Shown here: positions 58,415 through 64,000 of the stretch, one piece after another | How the letters are laid out: every line of letters begins with the position of its first letter | How positions within the stretch are numbered: the stretch's first letter is position 1 | NCBI RefSeq assembly: GCF_003688415.1 | Contig: NZ_REFJ01000003.1 | Location: forward strand, 1-64,000 | Direction: 5' to 3' | Origin: Umboniibacter marinipuniceus | GTDB lineage: Bacteria; Pseudomonadota; Gammaproteobacteria; Pseudomonadales; DSM-25080 | Length of the DNA: 64,000 bases | Notes under the pieces: generated by a model | The model's input: the letters and a program-made list of their open reading frames with translations, nothing else | What the model was told of the DNA's origin: nothing | Databases searched by the model: none | Program-made: the position numbers and the translations under genes

Positions 58415-59050
58415 ATGACTGATTACACATTGAAGGCTGAAGTCCGTGACAACATGGGGAAAGGTGCGAGCCGCCGCCTGCGTCGCTTGGAAGGCCAAGT
58501 TCCAGCTATCGTTTACGGTGGCGACAAAGAGCCTTTAACTATCTCACTACCACACAAAGATCTTTCTCGTGCGCTTGAAGATGAGGCGTTCTACAGCCAC
58601 ATCATCACGATCAAGATTGGTCGTAAGTCTGAAAAGGTTATCCTTAAAGACCTACAACGCCACCCGGCTAAGCCAATCATTGTTCACGCCGATTTCTTGC
58701 GCGTTTCTGCAAAAGAAAAGATCAACGTGAAAGTTCCACTTCACTTCCTAAACGCTGAGTCTTCAAAGGGCGTTAAGCTAGAAGGTGGTTCTGTTATTAC
58801 TCAGCTCAACGAACTAGAAGTAAGCACACTTCCGAAGGACCTTCCAGAGTTCATCGAAGTTGACCTTCAAGAAGTTGGCGCTGGTGACACGCTACACATT
58901 TCTGACGTTGTTCTTCCGAAGGGCGTTGAAAGTGTTGCACTTAGCCACGGCTCAGACCACGACTTAGCGATTCTTACTATCAAGAAGCCTAAGGGTGCTG
59001 CGGCAGACGATTCTGCTGAAGCTGAAGGCGAAGAAGACGCGGCGGAGTAA
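58415..59050 (+). CDS. rplY: 50S ribosomal protein L25 (CTC-type, two domains)
   Basis: L25 binds loop E of 5S rRNA. This is the long CTC-type form of 211 aa. The N-terminal 5S-binding domain contains GKGASRRLRRLEGQVPAIVYGG and LQRHPAKPIIVHADFLRV. A C-terminal TL5-like beta domain follows (INVKVPLHFLNAESSKGVKL), then an acidic tail of about 20 residues (ADDSAEAEGEEDAAE). It has a strong AAGGAG site and codon use typical of a highly expressed gene. It lies between prs and pth, the usual order. Confidence 0.97.
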   Translation: MTDYTLKAEVRDNMGKGASRRLRRLEGQVPAIVYGGDKEPLTISLPHKDLSRALEDEAFYSHIITIKIGRKSEKVILKDLQRHPAKPIIVHADFLRVSAKEKINVKVPLHFLNAESSKGVKLEGGSVITQLNELEVSTLPKDLPEFIEVDLQEVGAGDTLHISDVVLPKGVESVALSHGSDHDLAILTIKKPKGAAADDSAEAEGEEDAAE

Positions 59051-59076
59051 TTCCTCCGCTGAAGGGAGCGCTAGTT

Positions 59077-59658
59077 TTGTCGAATATCAAACTCATCGTA
59101 GGCCTTGCTAATCCAGGCAGAGAATACGAGGGCACTCGACACAATGCTGGCGCCGACTTCGTCAACGAGTTGGCGCGCCTTTATGGCGCGTCACTTGTTT
59201 CTGAATCCCGATTTCATGGCCTAGCAACGCGAACTACGATTGCAGGCCGAGACGTTCGCCTCCTCATTCCTACTACCTTTATGAATCGCTCCGGTCAATC
59301 GGTGGCGGCGCTGGCAAATTTCTTCAAAATTGAACCTGAGCAAATCCTAGTCGCTCATGACGAGCTTGATCTTGGGCCAGGTATCGTTAAATTGAAGAAA
59401 GGTGGTGGCCATGGCGGGCATAATGGCCTTAGAGACATTATCTCTTCGCTTGGTAACAGTAAGAATTTTATCCGCCTACGCATTGGCATCGGCCATCCAG
59501 GCTCGGCGAAACAAGTCGCCAACTATGTACTGTCCCAACCTAGCGCGGACGATCGAATTGGCATCGATCACTCTATTGATCGTACACTAAAATGTATTGA
59601 GCCCATTGCCGCTGGTGATCTTGATCAGGCAATGCTCAAACTTCACACACAGAATTGA
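59077..59658 (+). CDS. pth: Peptidyl-tRNA hydrolase
   Basis: Pth recycles peptidyl-tRNAs dropped from ribosomes. The catalytic His lies in TRHNAGADFVNE, and the substrate Asn in TTFMNRSGQSV. The HDELDLGPGIVKLKKGGGHGGHNGL block, with its Asp, is diagnostic. The start is TTG at 59077, with GAAGGGA about 10 nt upstream. At 193 aa it matches E. coli Pth. It is packed between rplY and ychF. Confidence 0.97.
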   Translation: MSNIKLIVGLANPGREYEGTRHNAGADFVNELARLYGASLVSESRFHGLATRTTIAGRDVRLLIPTTFMNRSGQSVAALANFFKIEPEQILVAHDELDLGPGIVKLKKGGGHGGHNGLRDIISSLGNSKNFIRLRIGIGHPGSAKQVANYVLSQPSADDRIGIDHSIDRTLKCIEPIAAGDLDQAMLKLHTQN

Positions 59659-59673
59659 TACGGAAGCATAACC

Positions 59674-60765
59674 ATGGGTTTTAATTGCGGAATTGTCGGC
59701 CTACCGAACGTAGGTAAATCAACGTTATTTAACGCGTTAACTAAAGCGGGTATCGACGCCGAAAACTTCCCGTTTTGTACTATTGAGCCCAATGCAGGCG
59801 TGGTACCTGTTCCCGACCCTCGGGTAGATGCTATTTCAGCCATCGTTGGTCCCGAGCGCATTGTGCCTACCACCATGGAGTTTGTTGACATCGCTGGCCT
59901 CGTAGCCGGTGCATCAAAGGGCGAAGGTCTTGGCAACAAGTTCCTCGGCAATATCCGTGATACCGATGCTATTGCCCACGTTGTTCGCTGCTTCGATGAC
60001 GACAACGTTATCCACGTTGCCAACGCCATTAATCCAGCAGCTGATATTGAAGTGATCAATACTGAACTGGCACTAGCGGACTTGGAAAGTTGCGAAAAAG
60101 CCCTTCAGCGTAACCAAAAACTAGCTAAAGGTCGTGACGCGGACGCGATTAAGCTCGTCGCAATCCTTGAGCAGCTTATCCCTCATCTCAACGAAGCCAA
60201 ACCTCTTCGTAGCCTAGATCTCAGTGAAGACGAACTTAAGGCGGTTAAGCATTTTAACTTCCTCACATTGAAGCCAACCATGTACATCGCCAACGTTGAT
60301 GAAGAGGGTTTCGAGAATAATCCTCACCTTGAGGTGGTTCGCGCCATTGCAACTGAAGAGCGTGCTGAACTCGTCGTTATCTGTAATAAAATGGAAGCTG
60401 AGATCGCCGAACTCGAAGACGATGAAAAAGCCGAATTCCTCGCGGAACTCGGCTGGGATGAAGCTGGCTTGGACCGTGTCATTCGCGCTGGATATGATCT
60501 TCTTGGCTTACACACCTACTTCACCGCTGGTGTAAAAGAAGTCCGCGCCTGGACCATCCCTATTGGCGCGACCGCGCCACAGGCCGCAGGAAAGATCCAC
60601 ACGGACTTTGAGAAAGGCTTTATTCGCGCAGAAGTGATTGGCTATGATCACTACATTGAGCATAACGGTGAAGCCGGCGCGAAAGAAGCCGGGAAATGGC
60701 GACTCGAAGGCAAAGACTATATTGTTGCCGATGGCGATGTCATTCACTTCCGCTTTAACGTCTAA
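59674..60765 (+). CDS. ychF: Redox-regulated ATPase YchF
   Basis: YchF is an Obg-family P-loop ATPase that binds ribosomes and affects stress responses. The G1 motif is [15 protein letters not shown], followed by [17 protein letters not shown] and [20 protein letters not shown]. The non-canonical G4 region (ICNKMEAE) fits its preference for ATP over GTP. A coiled-coil insert and a C-terminal TGS domain (FITRAEVI-like FIRAEVIGY, then [15 protein letters not shown]) finish the 363-aa protein. It ends the TPR-lolB-ispE-prs-rplY-pth-ychF block. Confidence 0.97.
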   Translation: MGFNCGIVGLPNVGKSTLFNALTKAGIDAENFPFCTIEPNAGVVPVPDPRVDAISAIVGPERIVPTTMEFVDIAGLVAGASKGEGLGNKFLGNIRDTDAIAHVVRCFDDDNVIHVANAINPAADIEVINTELALADLESCEKALQRNQKLAKGRDADAIKLVAILEQLIPHLNEAKPLRSLDLSEDELKAVKHFNFLTLKPTMYIANVDEEGFENNPHLEVVRAIATEERAELVVICNKMEAEIAELEDDEKAEFLAELGWDEAGLDRVIRAGYDLLGLHTYFTAGVKEVRAWTIPIGATAPQAAGKIHTDFEKGFIRAEVIGYDHYIEHNGEAGAKEAGKWRLEGKDYIVADGDVIHFRFNV

Positions 60766-60852
60766 TAGCGAGCCGTTTAGTTCGATTCGGTAGCTTCGGG
60801 ATACTTAGCTCTCGCTAAGCTACTGAATTAACTAATTTTTTCACCTTTTCTC

Positions 60853-60880
60853 TTTACAATTTAAATAGCATGTTTATAAT
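60853..60880 (+). promoter_or_regulatory. Promoter of the tandem tRNA-Gln genes
   Basis: TTTACA (60853-60858), a 16-nt spacer and TATAAT (60875-60880) precede the first tandem tRNA-Gln by about 40 nt. The -10 is perfect and the -35 matches five of six positions. Confidence 0.75.
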
Positions 60881-60920
60881 TCGCATCGACTTAAGGCAAT
60901 GACCTTAAGCGATGAGAAAT

Positions 60921-60995
60921 TGGGGTGTAGCCAAGTGGTAAGGCAACGGGTTTTGATCCCGTCATGCGTAGGTTCGAGCCCTACCACCCCAGCCA
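60921..60995 (+). tRNA. tRNA-Gln (anticodon TTG), copy 2
   Basis: 75 nt, identical in sequence to the copy at 57214, with encoded CCA. First of two tandem copies 16 bp apart, with its own promoter upstream. Confidence 0.97.
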
Positions 60996-61011
60996 ATTTC
61001 TCTCTCTTCCT

Positions 61012-61086
61012 TGGGGTGTAGCCAAGTGGTAAGGCAACGGGTTTTGATCCCGTCATGCGTAGGTTCGAGCCCTACCACCCCAGCCA
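61012..61086 (+). tRNA. tRNA-Gln (anticodon TTG), copy 3
   Basis: 75 nt, identical to copies 1 and 2, with encoded CCA. It lies 16 bp after copy 2 and is probably co-transcribed with it. The following 230 bp up to tRNA-Met hold nothing I can identify apart from the tRNA-Met promoter. Confidence 0.97.
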
Positions 61087-61275
61087 TTTCCATCGTCAAT
61101 TCTCGACAAAACTCATATCATCTTTTCATAATTATTGGCGAACTGATTAGCCCTTCATGCCATCGATGACCAGCCGAGCACATAGCCAATTTAGTCATTT
61201 CTCCGTCTCAAACTGTACAATTGCTCGTTAATTTCATAAGGGATTGATTTTGTTTAGCTTTTTCCTAAAAAATGG

Positions 61276-61303
61276 TTGACACTCAGCGGCTCATCCTTAT
61301 AAT
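61276..61303 (+). promoter_or_regulatory. tRNA-Met promoter
   Basis: Perfect consensus boxes, TTGACA (61276-61281) and TATAAT (61298-61303), with a 16-nt spacer. The predicted start near 61310 is only about 7 nt before the tRNA. Confidence 0.9.
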
Positions 61304-61316
61304 TCCGCTTCGTTAA

Positions 61317-61393
61317 GGCAAGGTAGCTCAGCTGGTTAGAGCACAGCACTCATAATGCTGGGGTCGGCGGTTCAAGTCCGCCTCTTGCTACCA
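61317..61393 (+). tRNA. tRNA-Met, elongator (anticodon CAT)
   Basis: 77 nt with acceptor GGCAAGG, D-arm AGCTCAGCTGGTTAGAGC, anticodon loop CTCATAA (CAT) and T-arm GGCGGTTCAAGTCCGCC, with encoded CCA. The GTTAGAGCACAGCACTCATAA region closely follows E. coli elongator tRNA-Met. The first acceptor pair (G-U) differs from the unpaired first base of initiator tRNA. A lysidine-modified tRNA-Ile is a formal alternative. Confidence 0.9.
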
Positions 61394-61403
61394 TATCTAA
61401 AAA

Positions 61404-61432
61404 GGCCGTCGTTTTACGACGGTCTTTTTTTT
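61404..61432 (+). terminator. tRNA-Met terminator
   Basis: GGCCGTCG (61404-61411) and CGACGGTC (61417-61424) form an 8-bp stem including one G-U pair, followed by an eight-base T-run. Confidence 0.92.
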
Positions 61433-61506
61433 GCTGTGTAAGATAGTTTGGCATTCGCGCCGACATTCTTTAAAATCAACCTAACTAAAAACCTCGAGAG
61501 TTGATC

Positions 61507-62220
61507 ATGGGCAGAGCATTTCAAAACCGCAAAGAATCTATTGCAAAGACATCTGACGCTAAATCAAAAGTGTATAGCAAGTACGGGCGTGAGATTTACG
61601 TTGTCGCCAAACAAGGTGGCAGTGACCCAGACGGCAATCTTAGCCTTCGCGGACTGATTGATCGTGCGAAGAAGGATCAAGTTCCCTCGCATGTCATTGA
61701 CAAGGCGATCAAGAAAGCTGAAGGCGGCGGTGGTGAAAATTTTGATCGCGCTCGTTACGAGGGTTTCGGTCCAGGCAACTGCATGGTTATTGTAGACTGC
61801 CTAACAGACAATCCAAATCGAACTTTCGGCGATGTCCGCCAATGCTTCACCAAGACTAAAACAAAGATTGGCACCCAGGGTAGCGTCAGTCATATGTTTG
61901 ATCATAGTGCCATCTTTTCCTTCAAGCACGACGACGAAGATGCAGTCCTTGAAGCGCTCATGATGGCAGACGTGGACGTAAGTGATATTGAGCAGGAAGA
62001 CGACCTGATCAACGTCTTTGCGCCACAGACAGACTTTTTCAAAGCTAAACAAGCGTTGCAGGATGCGTTCGGCGAAATTGACTTCGAAATGGCTGAAATT
62101 CAGTTCATTCCACAAACTACCACCGAGATAAGCGAAGAAGATAGACCCATGTTCGACAAGTTCATCGGGATGCTTGATGACCTAGATGACGTTCAGCGCG
62201 TTTATCATAATGCTGAGTAA
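61507..62220 (+). CDS. YebC/PmpR family protein, YeeN-type
   Basis: A 237-aa member of the YebC/PmpR family, proteins that bind DNA or act on the ribosome at difficult nascent-chain sequences. It aligns best with E. coli YeeN rather than Yeb[16 protein letters not shown] start, [43 protein letters not shown], and the [11 protein letters not shown] end. The ATG at 61507 is preferred over a TTG at 61501. It is monocistronic, ending in a strong terminator. Confidence 0.93.
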   Translation: MGRAFQNRKESIAKTSDAKSKVYSKYGREIYVVAKQGGSDPDGNLSLRGLIDRAKKDQVPSHVIDKAIKKAEGGGGENFDRARYEGFGPGNCMVIVDCLTDNPNRTFGDVRQCFTKTKTKIGTQGSVSHMFDHSAIFSFKHDDEDAVLEALMMADVDVSDIEQEDDLINVFAPQTDFFKAKQALQDAFGEIDFEMAEIQFIPQTTTEISEEDRPMFDKFIGMLDDLDDVQRVYHNAE

Positions 62221-62240
62221 TTTGCTTTGCTAAGATATGA

Positions 62241-62272
62241 AAAGCCCGAGGCATTCAGCTTCGGGCTTTTTT
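62241..62272. terminator. Intrinsic terminator between YeeN-type gene and glutamate-synthase-like gene
   Basis: AAAGCCCGA (62241-62249) pairs with TCGGGCTTT (62261-62269), followed by T's to 62272. On the minus strand the stem is followed by TTTTC, so it can also serve the convergent gene. Confidence 0.9.
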
Positions 62273-62279
62273 GTAATCG

Positions 62280-63848
62280 CTAGGTGACGTCCGTCGACCA
62301 AAGTTGTCGCCAGCGCTCAGGTATGTCGTCCGTAAGTAACTGCCCGTTTGCTAGTAGTTGCTCCGGTTCAATACAATCACTAATATTTCCGTCACCATCT
62401 CTACGCTTTATCATCCAAGGCTTAAGCTGAGCTGGATCAGCTAAGCCCATAGCGCCGAGTAACTCGAAGAAGTGTTCGCAGGTAGCGGCTTGAAAATTAG
62501 CAATCCTGACCGATTTACTTGCCGGGTCCAGAGCGGATGAGCGAACTGGATCTTGCGTTGCGATACCAGTGGGACAGTGATTCGTATGGCAGCTTTGTGA
62601 TTGTATGCAGCCCATCGCTAACATCATCGTCCGTGCGGCATTGACCACATCTGCTCCCAGCGCCAGTTTCGACAGCACATCGAACCCTGTGGCCGTCTTT
62701 CCAGACGCGATCACAGTAATCTCCGAGCGTAGTCCCGCTCCTGTCAGCACTTGATTGACGAAGGCAATGCCCTCGGCTACGGGGTAGCCTAGACGGTTAG
62801 AGAACTCTACCGGTGCAGCGCCAGTGCCACCCTCGGCACCATCCACAGTAATAAAGTCAGGAACAATTTGGGTATTGATCATTGCCTTCACTAATTGCAC
62901 AAACTCAACGGGTCTTCCAAGACAGAGTTTAAAACCCACAGGCTTTCCGCCAGAAAGCGCACGTAGTCGCGCAATATTTTGCATCAAACCCTCTGGCGAC
63001 GCGGCGAACGGGTGCCTCGCAGGGGAGACACAATCCTCATCGGTTGCGATCAACCGTACAGCGGCGATTTCCTCGGTAATCTTCTCCTTGGGGAGTACGC
63101 CGCCATGGCCAGGCTTCGCACCCTGAGAAAGTTTAATCTCAATCATTTTGACCATATCTTTTGACGCAGCTTCTTTGAATTTATCCTCATCAAAAGTTCC
63201 GCTAGCAGTTCTACATCCGAATAAGCCAGACCCAATTTGCCAGACCAGATCACCCCCCTGTTGGTGATAGGGGCTAATGCCCCCTTCCCCCGTATTATGA
63301 TAATAGCCACCGATTTTAGCAGCGCGATTCAAGGCACTAATCGCATTCGCGCTCAGTGAACCGAAACTCATCGCTGAGGTGTTCAAGCGCGACGCCGAGT
63401 AGGGTTTGGTGCACGAGGATGAGCCAATGACGTGACGTTTCGCAGCCTCAGTGACCTCCACGGGATAGATAGAATGCTCGATGGATAGATAATTTTCTTC
63501 GTAAAGATCGTGCTCGGTCCCGAACGCCTTAGCATCATTTAAACGCTTCGCTCGTCGATAGACGGTATTGCGTTGCTCTCGATTAAAGGGCTTTTCCTCG
63601 GTATTCGAGGCAACAAAATACTGATGAATTTCGTCGTGAAAGGATTCGAGGATAAATCGGATGTGCGCCACAACAGGGTATAACGTGGTAATAGTATGCC
63701 GATTTAACAAAACGTCATACAGGCCAATGACGGAATAACTGAGTGTTAAGAGCAACAGGAAATAACTATCAAAGACGACGGCGATCCCCGCTGCGAAAAC
63801 ATTACCAACTGTGGAAACTAATAGTAAAACGCGTTGCATTAGTGTCAT
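62280..63848 (-). CDS. FMN-binding glutamate synthase family protein
   Basis: A 522-aa protein with the FMN-binding domain of glutamate synthase, here as a stand-alone form. Two hydrophobic segments at the N-terminus (about residues 8-45) suggest membrane attachment. The synthase-type barrel includes SAMSFGSLSANAISALNRAAK, GGYYHNTGEGGISPYH, the SQGAKPGHGGVLP motif, and TVDGAEGGTGAAPVEFSN. A Cys-rich segment, MGCIQSQSCHTNHCPTGIAT, matches the Fe-S-binding region of GltB. No glutaminase domain or small subunit is nearby, so the donor and physiological reaction are uncertain. It could be an ammonia- or ferredoxin-dependent oxidoreductase. Confidence 0.9.
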   Translation of the reverse strand: MTLMQRVLLLVSTVGNVFAAGIAVVFDSYFLLLLTLSYSVIGLYDVLLNRHTITTLYPVVAHIRFILESFHDEIHQYFVASNTEEKPFNREQRNTVYRRAKRLNDAKAFGTEHDLYEENYLSIEHSIYPVEVTEAAKRHVIGSSSCTKPYSASRLNTSAMSFGSLSANAISALNRAAKIGGYYHNTGEGGISPYHQQGGDLVWQIGSGLFGCRTASGTFDEDKFKEAASKDMVKMIEIKLSQGAKPGHGGVLPKEKITEEIAAVRLIATDEDCVSPARHPFAASPEGLMQNIARLRALSGGKPVGFKLCLGRPVEFVQLVKAMINTQIVPDFITVDGAEGGTGAAPVEFSNRLGYPVAEGIAFVNQVLTGAGLRSEITVIASGKTATGFDVLSKLALGADVVNAARTMMLAMGCIQSQSCHTNHCPTGIATQDPVRSSALDPASKSVRIANFQAATCEHFFELLGAMGLADPAQLKPWMIKRRDGDGNISDCIEPEQLLANGQLLTDDIPERWRQLWSTDVT

Positions 63849-63922
63849 AGCAAATCCTCTTTGATCTCACTATAGCCTAAACCAATTTTACAACACACTT
63901 GAATTCTTAGGACCGACTGCCC

Positions 63923-64000
63923 TCAACTCGCCTTGAATCGCGCCGCGTCGATAATGCTATAGATATGAATAATCCACCCCAACAATACCAGCCACAGTAA
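63923..64000 (-). CDS. C-terminal fragment of a membrane protein (runs off the window)
   Basis: The last 78 bases of the window read on the minus strand as an open frame ending in TGA. The 25 residues are very hydrophobic, then turn basic (WLVLLGWIIHIYSIIDAARF), which looks like a last transmembrane helix followed by a short cytoplasmic tail. The rest of the gene lies beyond the right edge, so no family can be named. It is upstream of the glutamate-synthase-like gene on the same strand. Confidence 0.4.
   Translation of the reverse strand, partial: LLWLVLLGWIIHIYSIIDAARFKAS

Overview
The window is a chromosomal segment of a Gammaproteobacterium. Three syntenic blocks are typical of the class: rnpB-rsmI-lpoA-yraN-diaA-dolP; queA-tgt-secD-secF; and hemA-prfA-prmC facing a TPR lipoprotein-lolB-ispE-tRNA-Gln-prs-rplY-pth-ychF. 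The last block, with tRNA-Gln between ispE and prs, is the arrangement seen in Pseudomonas and related marine lineages rather than in enteric bacteria. Lipoprotein sorting (LolB), LPS export (LptF/LptG), TonB-dependent uptake and SecDF point to a Gram-negative envelope. An oxygen-tolerant-type indolepyruvate oxidoreductase, a leucine-dehydrogenase-like enzyme and a Na+/proline-type symporter suggest an amino-acid-using, probably marine heterotroph (inference). I cannot assign a genus.

Layout. 1-5.3 kb: RNase P RNA and the rsmI/lpoA/yraN/diaA/dolP envelope and replication-control cluster. 5.3-10.7 kb: slyX, a serine beta-lactamase-fold hydrolase, an MFS transporter, a stand-alone IscS-like cysteine desulfurase, trmJ and suhB. 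10.7-18.3 kb: a phosphodiesterase, a glycosyltransferase, then a leucine-dehydrogenase-like gene and a fused 2-ketoacid:ferredoxin oxidoreductase divergent from an Lrp/AsnC regulator. 18.3-23.5 kb: secF, secD, tgt and queA, with no yajC. 23.6-24.2 kb: tRNA-Leu(CAA) followed by tandem copies of its own 3' end plus terminator. 24.2-33.9 kb: putP-type symporter, RDD protein, lptG/lptF, pepA-holC and valS. 33.9-43.2 kb: a TonB-dependent receptor, a class V aminotransferase with a divergent second Lrp regulator, and an RND pump with its adaptor. 43.3-48 kb: an orphan sensor kinase, a cyclic-nucleotide-binding-fold protein, and a secreted chalcone-isomerase-like/TonB fusion with a LuxR-type regulator. 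48-54 kb: rhlB, DoxX, a membrane protein, prmC, prfA and hemA. 54-64 kb: TPR lipoprotein, lolB, ispE, three identical tRNA-Gln, prs, rplY, pth, ychF, tRNA-Met, a YeeN-type YebC protein, an FMN-dependent glutamate-synthase-like enzyme and the tail of a membrane protein.

Most genes are housekeeping and sit in tight operons with overlapping stops and starts. The least conventional parts are the tRNA-Leu 3'-end repeat array (an analogue of the E. coli tyrT/rtT repeats), the chalcone-isomerase-like/TonB fusion with its regulator, the lone IscS-like enzyme without an isc operon, and the absence of yajC. I saw no insertion sequence, integrase, prophage or CRISPR array.
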